From UBA1181 sp963619325 (lineage in GTDB: Bacteria; Bacteroidota; Bacteroidia; Bacteroidales; Paludibacteraceae): DNA of 64,000 bases. The notes beneath the pieces were generated by a model. The model ran no database searches. It saw only the letters and a program-made list of their open reading frames with translations, and was not told where the DNA came from. Where the stretch lies: NCBI GenBank assembly GCA_963619325.1, contig CAVEVQ010000002.1, positions 43,882 to 107,881 of the forward strand, given 5' to 3'. This document shows, piece by piece, positions 26,033 to 35,159 of the stretch. Both the position numbers and the translations under genes were made by a program. The first letter of the stretch is position 1. Each line of letters begins with the position of its first letter.

Positions 26033-28708
26033 TTATTTCATTTTTGCTATGTTTGCCTTAAGAGTGGCAATTTTGCTTTCTGCGTCAGATTTCTTTTTAC
26101 GCTCGTTTTCTACGATTTCAGGTTTTGCGTTAGCAACAAATTTCTCATTGCTTAGCTTCATGTTCACCGAAATTAGGAATCCTTCTAAGTAGGAAATTTC
26201 ATCCTCCATTTTTTTGATTTCTTCTTCTACATTGACATTGTTGCCTAATGGAATCGAAATCTCTACGGTTCCAACCATGAATGTTGACGACGCTCCTTGC
26301 TCTGCATTTTCAGTTTTTGAAATGCTATTCACATTTGCCAACTTCATAACGATGGCATTGTTTTTCTCGTCTAAATCACCTTTGTAGTGGAGCTCGAATA
26401 CCTCGCGTGGACTGATTCCTTTCTCTGCGCGAATGTTACGGATGCCTGCGATGATCTCTTTTGTAATCTCCATACGCGCAATGCTTTTATCGCAGTATTC
26501 TGTGGCTTTCGGTTGAAGACTGACCATAATGCTATCTTTTTCATCTCTTGGCTTTAACGCTTGGTAAAGCTCCTCTGTGATGAATGGCATGAATGGGTGA
26601 AGCAGCTGAAGCAATACCTCGAAATAGTTCAGAGTCTGCTCATAAGTCTTCTTGTCGATAGGCTGTTGGTAGGCAGGTTTCACCATCTCCAAATACCAAG
26701 ACGAAAACTCATCCCAAAAGAGTCTGTAAATGGTCATCAGAGCTTCGCTGATACGGTATTTGTCAAAGTTGTCGTTAACCTCGGAAATAGTCTTGTTCAA
26801 CTGATGGCCGAACCACTTCGTTGCAATTTGTGCAGGTTCTGGTTGGGCTAACTTCTCGTCTACCTGCCATCCTTTCACCAAACGGAATGCATTCCAAATC
26901 TTATTGTTGAAGTTACGACCTTGCTCACAAAGTGCCTCGTCGAATAGAATGTCGTTTCCTGCAGGTGCAGAAAGCATCATCCCCATACGGACACCATCTG
27001 CTCCATACTGCTCTATGAGCGCTAATGGATCGGGTGAATTACCCAAAGACTTTGACATCTTGCGTCCAATCTTGTCTCTCACGATACCTGTGAAGTAAAC
27101 GTTCTTGAATGGCATTGTCCCTTCATACTCATATCCTGCCATGATCATGCGGGCAACCCAGAAGAAGATGATGTCTGGTCCTGTTACTAAATCATTGGTA
27201 GGGTAGTAGTATTTAATCTCAGGGTTCCCGGGATTGTTGATTCCGTCGAAAAGTGAGATAGGCCACAACCATGATGAGAACCATGTGTCAAGACAATCTT
27301 CATCTTGTCTAAGGTCTGATGCGGACAGCTCCTTACCTGTTTTTTCTTTCGCTAATTTAAGAGCCTCTTCTGCGGTTTCGGCAACCACATATCCTCCTTC
27401 TGGCAGAAAATAAGCCGGAATTCTGTGTCCCCACCATAACTGGCGACTGATACACCAATCCTTGATGTTCTCTAACCAATTACGATAGGTGTTCTTGTAT
27501 TTTGGAGGGTAGAACTTGATGTCATCTTTCATCACAGGCTCTAAAGCTATTTTAGCAAGATGCTCCATCTTCAGGAACCACTGCATGGATAGTTTGGGTT
27601 CAATGACAACGTTTGTTCTCTCAGAGTAACCGACTTTATTTGTGTAGGATTCTGTCTTCTCTAATAGGTTGGCGGCATCCAGATCTTTCTCAATCTGCTT
27701 TCTGACTTCGAACCGGTCTTCTCCAACATACATCCCAGCAGCTTCGCTGATTGTTCCATTGTCATTGAAGATGTCGATTGTTTTCAGATTGTATTTCTCT
27801 CCGAGCATGTAGTCGTTCACATCGTGAGCCGGTGTGACTTTCAGACAGCCTGTTCCGAACTCAATGTCGACATACTCATCCTCGATAACAGGAATTACAC
27901 GGTTCACTAAAGGCACCATCACCTTCTTCCCTTTCAACCATGTGTTCTTTGCGTCTTTGGGGTTGATACACATAGCGGTGTCTCCCATGATTGTTTCCGG
28001 ACGTGTCGTCGCCACTACTGCATAGCGTCCTTTCTCATCTTTGTGAATGACTTCCCCTTCTTTTGCTTTCTCATTCGGGTTGTTGTCGTCTACCACATAG
28101 TATTTAAGGTAGTAGAGTTTGCTATGTTCTTCTTTGTAGATAACCTCTTCGTCAGAAAGTGCGGTGAGTGCCTTTGGATCCCAGTTCACCATACGCACAC
28201 CTCTATAGATGAGACCTTTTTTGTAAAGATCAACAAAAACCTTGATGACGCTTTTACTGCGGGTTTCATCCATTGTAAATCCGGTACGATCCCAGTCGCA
28301 TGAAGCACCTAACTTCCTCAATTGCTTTAGGATGATCCCTCCGTGTTCTTCTGTCCATGCCCATGCATGTTTTAGAAACTCCTCGCGGGTGAGGTCTGTT
28401 TTCTTGATTCCTTGTTGTGCGAGTTTATTCACCACTTTCGCTTCTGTTGCGATTGATGCATGGTCTGTTCCTGGCACCCAGCATGCGTTTTTCCCTTGCA
28501 TTCTGGCGCGGCGAACAAGAATGTCTTGGATCGTATTGTTAAGCATGTGTCCCATGTGAAGGACACCTGTAACGTTAGGTGGAGGAATTACGATGGTGTA
28601 TGGTTCCCTCCCGTCGGGAGTGGATTTGAAGAACCCATTGTCTAACCAATATTGATACCATTTAGACTCTACGTCGGCAGGGTTGTACTTGTTTGCTAAT
28701 TCTGACAT
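26033..28708 (-). CDS. valS: Valyl-tRNA synthetase
   Basis: This class I synthetase charges tRNA-Val and edits mischarged threonine. The 891-residue protein has the HIGH-type motif HMGH at residues 51-54 (PPPNVTGVLHMGHMLNNTIQD region), KMSKS in GRKMSKSLGNSPDPL, and the editing domain between them (VATTRPETIMGDTAM, and VTPAHDVNDY). A C-terminal coiled coil ends ...LKANIAKMK. The frame stays open for 64 more codons upstream, but the ATG at 28708 (MSELANKYNPADVESKWYQ) is where family similarity begins, and a −7 box lies 24 bases before it, so the longer form is not real. Confidence 0.97.
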   Translation of the reverse strand: MSELANKYNPADVESKWYQYWLDNGFFKSTPDGREPYTIVIPPPNVTGVLHMGHMLNNTIQDILVRRARMQGKNACWVPGTDHASIATEAKVVNKLAQQGIKKTDLTREEFLKHAWAWTEEHGGIILKQLRKLGASCDWDRTGFTMDETRSKSVIKVFVDLYKKGLIYRGVRMVNWDPKALTALSDEEVIYKEEHSKLYYLKYYVVDDNNPNEKAKEGEVIHKDEKGRYAVVATTRPETIMGDTAMCINPKDAKNTWLKGKKVMVPLVNRVIPVIEDEYVDIEFGTGCLKVTPAHDVNDYMLGEKYNLKTIDIFNDNGTISEAAGMYVGEDRFEVRKQIEKDLDAANLLEKTESYTNKVGYSERTNVVIEPKLSMQWFLKMEHLAKIALEPVMKDDIKFYPPKYKNTYRNWLENIKDWCISRQLWWGHRIPAYFLPEGGYVVAETAEEALKLAKEKTGKELSASDLRQDEDCLDTWFSSWLWPISLFDGINNPGNPEIKYYYPTNDLVTGPDIIFFWVARMIMAGYEYEGTMPFKNVYFTGIVRDKIGRKMSKSLGNSPDPLALIEQYGADGVRMGMMLSAPAGNDILFDEALCEQGRNFNNKIWNAFRLVKGWQVDEKLAQPEPAQIATKWFGHQLNKTISEVNDNFDKYRISEALMTIYRLFWDEFSSWYLEMVKPAYQQPIDKKTYEQTLNYFEVLLQLLHPFMPFITEELYQALKPRDEKDSIMVSLQPKATEYCDKSIARMEITKEIIAGIRNIRAEKGISPREVFELHYKGDLDEKNNAIVMKLANVNSISKTENAEQGASSTFMVGTVEISIPLGNNVNVEEEIKKMEDEISYLEGFLISVNMKLSNEKFVANAKPEIVENERKKKSDAESKIATLKANIAKMK

Positions 28709-28731
28709 AATACTGACTATTATATTTCGGG

Positions 28732-28739
28732 CAAAGTTA
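28732..28739 (-). promoter_or_regulatory. valS promoter, −7 box
   Basis: Read on the minus strand this is TAACTTTG, matching TAnnTTTG, 24 bases upstream of the valS ATG. It decides against the upstream in-frame start. Confidence 0.6.
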
Positions 28740-28861
28740 GGAAAAATGCGACATATTCCTTTAATAAATAAGGTATAAGAGAAAGAGAGAAAAGGAAAAA
28801 GCCAAGCAAAAATGTTTTTTTGTTGAGGCTTCCCCCATTGTTGATAAAAAGAAAAGAAAAG

Positions 28862-28893
28862 TTTGTGGGAGAAAAATATTTGTGTTAACTTTG
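28862..28893 (+). promoter_or_regulatory. Promoter of the ribosomal super-operon
   Basis: TTTG (28862-28865) and TAACTTTG (28886-28893) are 20 bases apart, a near-ideal Bacteroidota promoter. It is the only strong promoter before rpsL. A 6-bp hairpin (AATTAG 28899-28904 with CTAATT 28913-28918) lies in the short leader. Confidence 0.75.
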
Positions 28894-28950
28894 CTTCCAA
28901 TTAGTATAGTGTCTAATTAAAAGTACAATTACAAATAAAACAAAAACGAA

Positions 28951-29358
28951 ATGCCTACAATTCAACAGTTAGTTAGAAAAGGAAGGAAGACTCTGGAAGA
29001 CAAGAGTAAGTCACCAGCTTTGGGAGCTTGCCCTCAGAGGAGAGGCGTTTGTGTGCGTGTGTACACAACAACCCCAAAGAAGCCTAATTCAGCAATGCGT
29101 AAGGTTGCGAGAGTACGTTTGACGAATCAGAAAGAGGTGAATGCCTATATTCCAGGAGAAGGACACAACTTACAGGAGCACTCAATCGTAATGGTACGTG
29201 GTGGTCGTGTTAAGGACCTCCCAGGTGTACGTTACCACATCGTTCGCGGTTGTTTGGATACTGCAGGTGTGAATGGTCGTACACAACGTCGTTCTAAATA
29301 TGGTGCTAAGAGACCAAAGCCAGGTCAAGCCGCTGCTCCTGCTAAAGGAAAAAAATAA
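28951..29358 (+). CDS. rpsL: Ribosomal protein S12
   Basis: S12 sits at the decoding centre of the small subunit. The 135-residue sequence has TTPKKPNSAMRKVARVRLTN and the PGVRYHIVRG loop. The two lysines whose replacement commonly gives streptomycin resistance (in KKPNSA and GRVKDLPG) are both wild-type. It has a short Ala/Lys-rich tail. It is the first gene of the super-operon and is separated from rpsG by 130 bases that hold an RNA structure. Confidence 0.98.
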   Translation: MPTIQQLVRKGRKTLEDKSKSPALGACPQRRGVCVRVYTTTPKKPNSAMRKVARVRLTNQKEVNAYIPGEGHNLQEHSIVMVRGGRVKDLPGVRYHIVRGCLDTAGVNGRTQRRSKYGAKRPKPGQAAAPAKGKK

Positions 29359-29400
29359 CAGAACGAAGTAAACATTAAGTAGAACAGTTTGAGTTTTACG

Positions 29401-29459
29401 GGTTGTACTTCAAAGGTTGAGTAAATGGCTAAGCGTAGCCGTTGAAGTAACATGCAACC
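29401..29459 (+). ncRNA. Structured rpsL-rpsG intercistronic element, candidate S7 binding site
   Basis: GGTTG (29401-29405) pairs with CAACC (29455-29459). TACTTCAA (29406-29413) pairs with TTGAAGTA (29442-29449). An inner hairpin GGCTA-agcg-TAGCC (29427-29440) caps the structure. The three stems are perfect; a 5-base bulge ACATG lies on the 3' side. The gap of 130 bases is large for this operon, where most gaps are under 35. In E. coli S7 represses the str operon by binding the same intercistronic gap. That this element binds S7 is inference. Confidence 0.6.
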
Positions 29460-29488
29460 AAAACAAAAACGAAATTTTTTGATTAAAA

Positions 29489-29965
29489 ATGAGAAAAGCA
29501 AAGCCAAAGAAAAGGGTTATTTTACCAGATCCTATCTTTAACGAAGTGATGGTTACAAGATTTGTAAACCACTTGATGTACGATGGAAAGAAGTCTGTCG
29601 CATACAATATTTTCTATTCCGCATTAGACAATGTAAAGTCTAAACTTCCTAACGAAGAAAAAACTCCACTTGAAATCTGGAAAAAAGCTTTGGAAAACAT
29701 TACTCCTCAAGTTGAGGTTAAGTCACGCCGTGTAGGTGGTGCTACTTTCCAAGTTCCTACTGAAATCCGTCCAGAACGTAAAGAATCTATTTCAATGAAG
29801 AACATGATCATCTTCTCTCGTAAGAGAAGTGGACACTCAATGGCTGAGAAACTTTCAGCTGAGATCGTTGATGCTTTCAACAATCAGGGTGGTGCTTTCA
29901 AGAGAAAAGAAGACATGCACAAGATGGCTGAGGCAAACCGTGCATTCGCTCATTTCAGATTCTAA
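29489..29965 (+). CDS. rpsG: Ribosomal protein S7
   Basis: S7 starts assembly of the 30S head and contacts tRNA in the E site. The 158-residue protein begins MRKAKPKKRVILPDPIFNE, followed by VTRFVNHLMYDGKKSVAYNI, the RVGGATFQVPTEIRPERK segment and an AHFRF end. It lies between the structured intercistronic element and fusA, as in the classic str operon. Confidence 0.98.
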   Translation: MRKAKPKKRVILPDPIFNEVMVTRFVNHLMYDGKKSVAYNIFYSALDNVKSKLPNEEKTPLEIWKKALENITPQVEVKSRRVGGATFQVPTEIRPERKESISMKNMIIFSRKRSGHSMAEKLSAEIVDAFNNQGGAFKRKEDMHKMAEANRAFAHFRF

Positions 29966-29985
29966 ACGCATTAAGATATAACAAA

Positions 29986-32109
29986 ATGGCTAAAAGAGAT
30001 TTACATTATACGAGAAACATCGGTATCATGGCGCACATTGACGCTGGTAAGACTACAACGTCAGAGCGTATCTTGTTCTACACTGGTTTGACTCATAAAA
30101 TCGGTGAGGTTCATGATGGTGCTGCTACTATGGACTGGATGGCTCAGGAGCAAGAGCGTGGTATCACTATCACTTCTGCCGCTACCACTACTTATTGGAA
30201 CTATGACAACAACAAGTACAAGATTAACTTGATTGATACTCCGGGACACGTTGACTTTACTGTTGAGGTAGAGCGTTCACTTCGTATCTTGGATGGTGCT
30301 GTCGCTACTTTCTGTGCAGTTGGTGGTGTTGAGCCTCAATCTGAAACAGTTTGGAGACAAGCTGATAAGTACAATGTCCCTCGTATTTGCTACGTTAACA
30401 AGATGGACCGTTCTGGTGCAAACTTCTTTGACGTAGTTAGTCAAATCAAGACTGTCCTCGGCGCTACTCCTTGCGCTATCCAAATTCCTATTGGTGCAGA
30501 GGAGACTTTCAAAGGTGTTGTTGACCTCGTAAAGATGAAGGCAATCCTTTGGCATGATGAGACGATGGGCGCAGAGTATTCTGTAGAGGATATTCCTGCT
30601 AATCTTCAAGCTGAGGCTGAAGAGTGGAGAGACAAAATGCTTGAGACTCTTGCAGGTACGGATGAGGCTTTGATGGAGAAATATTTCTCGGATCCTGCTT
30701 CTATCACGGAAGATGAGATTCGTAAGGCTCTTCGTTCTGCTACTTTGAAGATGGAGATTTTCCCAATGATTTGTGGTTCTTCATTTAAGAACAAGGGTGT
30801 TCAGACTATGTTGGATGCCGTTTGTGCTTACTTGCCTAGCCCATTGGATACTCCAGAAATCAAAGGTACTTCCCCTGAGGACCCTAACAAGGTTATTATC
30901 CGTCATCCAGATGAGGAGGAGCCTTTGTGTGCCTTGGCATTTAAGATTGCAACAGATCCTTTTGTTGGTCGTCTTTGCTTCTTCCGCGTATACTCTGGTA
31001 AGGTAAATGCCGGTTCATATATTTTCAATGTCCGTTCAGGTAAGAAGGAACGTATCTCTCGTTTGTTCCAGATGCACTCTAACCACCAGAACCCTGTAGA
31101 GGTGATTTCTGCTGGTGATATCGGTGCTGGTGTCGGTTTCAAGGATATCCGTACAGGTGATACTCTCTGTGGAGAGGAAGAGAAAGACCACATGGTTCTT
31201 GAGGCTATGGAGTTCCCTGACCCAGTGATCGGAATCGCTATTGAACCTAAGACTCAGAAGGATGTTGATAAGTTGGGTAATGGTTTGGCAAAGTTGGCTG
31301 AAGAGGATCCAACCTTTACTGTTAAGACTGACGAGCAGTCTGGTCAGACAGTTATCTCAGGAATGGGTGAGCTTCACCTTGATATCATTATCGACCGTTT
31401 GAAGAGAGAGTTCCATGTTGAATGTAATCAGGGTCGTCCTCAAGTTAGTTACAAGGAGGCAATCACGAAGACTGTTGACCACCGTGAGGTTTACAAAAAG
31501 CAATCTGGAGGTCGTGGTAAATTCGCTGATATCGTTGTTTCTGTTGGACCAGCTGATGAAGGATTTGAAGGAAGCTTGCAGTTTGAAGACGTTGTAAAGG
31601 GTGGTAATATTCCTAAGGAGTTCATCCCTTCTATCCAGAAAGGTTTCCAGTCTGCTATGAGCAATGGTGTTTTGGCTGGATTCCCAGTTGAGAAATTGAA
31701 GGTTGTTGTAAAGGATGGTTCATTCCACCCTGTAGACTCTGACCAGTTGTCATTCGAGATTTGTGCGAACTTGGCATTTAAGGCTGCTTGCTCTAAGGCT
31801 AAGCCAGTTTTGATGGAACCTATCATGAAGTTGGAGGTTATTACTCCAGAGGAGAACATGGGTGACGTTATTGGTGATTTGAATAAGCGTCGTGGTCAGG
31901 TTGAAGGAATGGAGAACAGCCGTTCTGGTGCTCGTATTGTAAAGGCTAAGGTTCCTTTGGCAGAAATGTTCGGTTATGTAACAGATTTGCGTACAATCAC
32001 TTCTGGACGTGCGACTTCCTCAATGGAGTTCTCTCACTATGCCGAGGTTTCAACCGCTATCGCGAAGAAGGTTGTTGAAGAGGCAAAAGGTAAAGTAGAA
32101 TTGTTATAA
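29986..32109 (+). CDS. fusA: Elongation factor G
   Basis: EF-G is the GTPase that drives translocation on the ribosome. The 707-residue protein has G1 AHIDAGKTTTSERIL, the switch region GITITSAATT, G3 DTPGHVDFT and G4 NKMDRSGAN, then domains II to V, including the domain IV entry QVSYKEAIT and a final FSHYAEV segment. It starts 20 bases after rpsG. Its position inside the str operon marks it as the housekeeping copy. Numerous synonymous C-ending codons suggest high expression. Confidence 0.98.
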   Translation: MAKRDLHYTRNIGIMAHIDAGKTTTSERILFYTGLTHKIGEVHDGAATMDWMAQEQERGITITSAATTTYWNYDNNKYKINLIDTPGHVDFTVEVERSLRILDGAVATFCAVGGVEPQSETVWRQADKYNVPRICYVNKMDRSGANFFDVVSQIKTVLGATPCAIQIPIGAEETFKGVVDLVKMKAILWHDETMGAEYSVEDIPANLQAEAEEWRDKMLETLAGTDEALMEKYFSDPASITEDEIRKALRSATLKMEIFPMICGSSFKNKGVQTMLDAVCAYLPSPLDTPEIKGTSPEDPNKVIIRHPDEEEPLCALAFKIATDPFVGRLCFFRVYSGKVNAGSYIFNVRSGKKERISRLFQMHSNHQNPVEVISAGDIGAGVGFKDIRTGDTLCGEEEKDHMVLEAMEFPDPVIGIAIEPKTQKDVDKLGNGLAKLAEEDPTFTVKTDEQSGQTVISGMGELHLDIIIDRLKREFHVECNQGRPQVSYKEAITKTVDHREVYKKQSGGRGKFADIVVSVGPADEGFEGSLQFEDVVKGGNIPKEFIPSIQKGFQSAMSNGVLAGFPVEKLKVVVKDGSFHPVDSDQLSFEICANLAFKAACSKAKPVLMEPIMKLEVITPEENMGDVIGDLNKRRGQVEGMENSRSGARIVKAKVPLAEMFGYVTDLRTITSGRATSSMEFSHYAEVSTAIAKKVVEEAKGKVELL

Positions 32110-32131
32110 TATCATATTTAGATTCAAAGAG

Positions 32132-32437
32132 ATGAGTCAGAAAATCAGAATTAAGTTGCAGTCTTACGATCACAACTTGTTGGACAAGTCAGTCGATTCG
32201 ATTGTTAAGACAGTGAAGACTACGGGAGCTGTAGTTAGCGGTCCAATTCCGTTGCCAACTCACAAACGTATTTTCACAGTGAACCGTTCCACTTTTGTCA
32301 ACAAGAAATCAAGAGAGCAGTTTCAGCTCTCTTCATTCAAGAGATTGATTGACATTTACATTCCAAGCACTTCAACCATTGATGCGTTGATGAAGTTGGA
32401 TTTGCCAAGTGGAGTAGAGGTATTAATCAAAGTGTAG
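32132..32437 (+). CDS. rpsJ: Ribosomal protein S10
   Basis: S10 is part of the 30S head and, as NusE, also joins transcription antitermination complexes. The 101-residue sequence starts MSQKIRIKLQSYDHNLLDKS, has GPIPLPTHKRIFTVNRSTFVNKKSREQF in the middle, and ends in the GVEVLIKV strand. It opens the S10 part, only 22 bases after fusA and with no promoter between them, so str and S10 form a single unit here. Confidence 0.98.
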   Translation: MSQKIRIKLQSYDHNLLDKSVDSIVKTVKTTGAVVSGPIPLPTHKRIFTVNRSTFVNKKSREQFQLSSFKRLIDIYIPSTSTIDALMKLDLPSGVEVLIKV

Positions 32438-32456
32438 TTTTTTAATATTAATTGAA

Positions 32457-33074
32457 ATGCCAGGATTATTAGGAAAAAAAATCGGAATGACATCCGTTTT
32501 CAGTGCCGATGGAAAGAATGTTCCATGCACTGTTGTCGAAGTAGGTCCCTGCGTAGTTACACAAGTTAAGACCGTTGAGAAAGACGGTTACGAAGCAGTC
32601 CAGGTAGGTTTCCAGGATAAGAAGGAAAAGAATACTACCAAAGCTGAGTTAGGACACTTCGAGAAAGCAGGTGTAACACCCAAGAGACACTTGGCCGAGT
32701 TCAAAGGTTTCGAGACTGAATATAAGTTGGGAGACCAAATCACTGTTGAGTTGTTCGCAGATGCTAAGTTCGTTGATGTTATCGGAACATCTAAAGGAAA
32801 AGGTTTCCAAGGTGTTGTAAAGCGTCATGGATTTGGTGGAGTTCAGCAAAGTACTCATGGTCAGCATAACCGTTTGAGAGCGCCAGGATCTATCGGAGCA
32901 TGTTCTTACCCTGCAAAGGTATTCAAAGGAATGCGTATGGCAGGACGTTTGGGCGGAGATCAAGTTACCATCCAAAATCTTCAAGTATTAAAAGTTATTC
33001 CTGAAAGCAATCTTTTGGTTATCAAGGGATCATTGCCAGGAGCTAAGGGTTCAATCGTAATTGTAAATAAGTAA
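32457..33074 (+). CDS. rplC: Ribosomal protein L3
   Basis: L3 binds near the 3' end of 23S rRNA and helps start 50S assembly. The 205-residue protein begins MPGLLGKKIGMTSVFSADGK and carries the long loop near residue 135 (GGVQQSTHGQHNRLRAPGS) that reaches the peptidyl transferase centre. The loop glutamine methylated by PrmB in E. coli appears to be kept (HGQHN). Its TAA overlaps the ATG of rplD by one base. Confidence 0.97.
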   Translation: MPGLLGKKIGMTSVFSADGKNVPCTVVEVGPCVVTQVKTVEKDGYEAVQVGFQDKKEKNTTKAELGHFEKAGVTPKRHLAEFKGFETEYKLGDQITVELFADAKFVDVIGTSKGKGFQGVVKRHGFGGVQQSTHGQHNRLRAPGSIGACSYPAKVFKGMRMAGRLGGDQVTIQNLQVLKVIPESNLLVIKGSLPGAKGSIVIVNK

Positions 33075-33703
33075 TGGAGCTTAGTGTATATAATAGCAAA
33101 GGCCAAGACACTGGAAGAAAGGTTTCTTTGAGCGATAGCATCTTTGGTATTGAACCAAACGAGCATGTAATGTATCTTGATGTTAAACAATTTTTGGCAA
33201 ATAAACGTCAGGGTACGCATAAGTCAAAGGAGAGAAGTGAAATCTCTGGTTCTACTCGTAAATTAGGTCGTCAAAAAGGAGGAGGAGGAGCTCGTCGTGG
33301 AGACATCAACTCTCCAGTTTTAGTTGGTGGTGCACGTGTTTTCGGACCAGTTCCACGCGACTATAGCTTCAAATTGAACAAGAAGACAAAGAGATTGGCT
33401 CGTAAGTCTGCTTTCTCTGCAAAGATTTCTGATGGTGCGATTAAGATAGTAGAGGACTTTACTTTTGATGCGCCTAAGACTAAATCTTTCATCGAATTTT
33501 TGAAAAACTTCGATGCAGAAGGAAAGAAGTCTCTTTTGGTTTTGTCAGAACCAAATAAAAACGTATATTTGTCTGCTCGTAATGTTCAAAAGACTGGCGT
33601 GGTATTGTTTTCAGACATGAACACGTACAATATTTTGAACACTTCTTGCATTTTGTTGACGGAGAAGGCGTTGGCAGAAATTGAGAATAATTTAAAAGAC
33701 TAG
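33074..33703 (+). CDS. rplD: Ribosomal protein L4
   Basis: L4 lines the exit tunnel; in E. coli it also represses the S10 operon. The 209-residue protein has the extended tunnel loop with GSTRKLGRQKGGGGARRGD and GGARVFGPVPRDYSFKLNKK, then a C-terminal Rossmann-like half. It overlaps the rplC stop by one base (TAATG). No S10-type leader precedes rpsJ, so the E. coli form of L4 control probably does not apply. Confidence 0.97.
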   Translation: MELSVYNSKGQDTGRKVSLSDSIFGIEPNEHVMYLDVKQFLANKRQGTHKSKERSEISGSTRKLGRQKGGGGARRGDINSPVLVGGARVFGPVPRDYSFKLNKKTKRLARKSAFSAKISDGAIKIVEDFTFDAPKTKSFIEFLKNFDAEGKKSLLVLSEPNKNVYLSARNVQKTGVVLFSDMNTYNILNTSCILLTEKALAEIENNLKD

Positions 33704-33715
33704 GAGGTTGAATCG

Positions 33716-34006
33716 ATGAGTATCATAATTAAACCGATTATAACTGAAAAATTAACGAACCTTGGCGAGAAGTATTCTCGCTACGGTTTTCGTGTTGTCC
33801 CAACTGCCAGCAAACCAGAAATCAAGAAGGCGGTAGAGGCATTGTATAATGTGACTGTAGTTGCTGTAAATACTATGCAGGTAGAAGGAAAGGCAAAGTG
33901 TCGTTATACAAAGACAGGAATTTTGAAGGGACGTGCTGCTTCTTACAAGAAGGCATATGTAACTTTGAAAGAAGGCGATGTTATTGATTTTTATAGCAAT
34001 ATTTAA
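33716..34006 (+). CDS. rplW: Ribosomal protein L23
   Basis: L23 sits at the tunnel exit and is the docking point for trigger factor and SRP. The 96-residue protein begins MSIIIKPIITEKLTNLGEK and includes the EIKKAVEALYNVTVVAVNT beta-alpha-beta core. A weak AGGAGG-like stretch lies before the start, one of the clearer ribosome binding sites in this operon. Confidence 0.97.
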   Translation: MSIIIKPIITEKLTNLGEKYSRYGFRVVPTASKPEIKKAVEALYNVTVVAVNTMQVEGKAKCRYTKTGILKGRAASYKKAYVTLKEGDVIDFYSNI

Positions 34007-34011
34007 TACAA

Positions 34012-34836
34012 ATGGCTGTTCGTAAATTTAAGCCCACGACACCAGGGCAAAGACACAAAGTTATTGGTTCGTTTGAGACAATTACCGCAAGCAAGCCAGA
34101 GAAATCTCTTGTTGTAGGTCTTCGTAAGACGGGAGGTCGTAACAACACCGGTAAGATGACTATGCGTTACATCGGAGGTGGACACAAGAGACGTTATAGA
34201 GTAATTGATTTTAAGAGAGACAAAGATGGTGTTCCAGCAGTTGTAAAGACAATTGAGTACGATCCGAATCGTTCGGCTCGTATAGCTCTTTTGGAATACT
34301 CTGATGGAGAAAAACGTTACATCCTTGCGCCAAATGGATTAGAGGTTGGACAGAACATAATGTCTGGAGCGGAGGCTGCTCCAGAGGTTGGAAATGCCCT
34401 TCCTTTGCAAAACATTCCTTTGGGAACTGTAATTCACAACTTAGAGTTGAGACCTGGACAGGGAGCAGCTTTGGTTCGTTCAGCAGGAACGTTTGCGCAA
34501 TTGACTTCGAGAGAAGGCAAATATGCGATTGTGAAATTACCTTCAGGTGAAACCCGTATGATTCTTTGTACTTGTAGAGCTACTGTGGGAACAGTTGGCA
34601 ATTCAGAGCACTCTTTGGAGAGATCTGGAAAGGCAGGACGTTCTCGTTGGTTAGGTCGCAGACCACGTAACCGTGGTGTTGTTATGAACCCAGTAGATCA
34701 CCCAATGGGTGGTGGTGAAGGTCGTAACTCAGGAGGTCATCCAAGATCTAGAAAGGGCTTGTTGGCTAAGGGTTACAAGACGAGATCACCAAAGAACGCT
34801 TCTAACAAGTATATAATTGAAAGAAGAAAAAAGTAA
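34012..34836 (+). CDS. rplB: Ribosomal protein L2
   Basis: L2 is needed for subunit joining and peptidyl transfer. The 274-residue protein has MAVRKFKPTTPGQRHKV at the start, GRNNTGKMTMRYIGGGHKRRYR, and the C-terminal GVVMNPVDHPMGGGEG loop with the conserved functional histidine. It starts five bases after rplW. Family length is 270-280, so it is complete. Confidence 0.98.
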   Translation: MAVRKFKPTTPGQRHKVIGSFETITASKPEKSLVVGLRKTGGRNNTGKMTMRYIGGGHKRRYRVIDFKRDKDGVPAVVKTIEYDPNRSARIALLEYSDGEKRYILAPNGLEVGQNIMSGAEAAPEVGNALPLQNIPLGTVIHNLELRPGQGAALVRSAGTFAQLTSREGKYAIVKLPSGETRMILCTCRATVGTVGNSEHSLERSGKAGRSRWLGRRPRNRGVVMNPVDHPMGGGEGRNSGGHPRSRKGLLAKGYKTRSPKNASNKYIIERRKK

Positions 34837-34854
34837 TTTAATAAGGTAATTTTT

Positions 34855-35124
34855 ATGAGTCGTTCATTAAAGAAAGGTCCATTTATAAGTGTAAAGCTGG
34901 AGAAGAAGGTCTTGGCTATGAATGAGAGCGGAAAGAAGTCTGTTATCAAGACTTGGTCTCGTGCATCCATGATTTCCCCAGACTTTGTGGGTCATACAAT
35001 TGCAGTTCATAACGGAAATAAGTTCATCCCAGTATATGTTACCGAGAATATGGTAGGTCATAAGTTGGGCGAATTTTCGTTGACTCGTACGTTTAGAGGT
35101 CACGGTGGAAACAAGAAAAAATAA
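34855..35124 (+). CDS. rpsS: Ribosomal protein S19
   Basis: S19 is at the top of the 30S head and contacts S13. The 89-residue protein begins MSRSLKKGPFISVKLEKK and contains SRASMISPDFVGHTIAVHNG and VGHKLGEFSLTRTFRGHGG. Length and order match the S10 operon standard. Confidence 0.98.
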   Translation: MSRSLKKGPFISVKLEKKVLAMNESGKKSVIKTWSRASMISPDFVGHTIAVHNGNKFIPVYVTENMVGHKLGEFSLTRTFRGHGGNKKK

Positions 35125-35159
35125 ACCGTGAGAAAGGAATTTAAAAAAAAGTAATCCAA

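Noticed and set aside
28709..28900. N-terminal extension of valS by 64 codons.
   Set aside because: Family similarity begins at the ATG at 28708 and the valS −7 box lies inside the extension.
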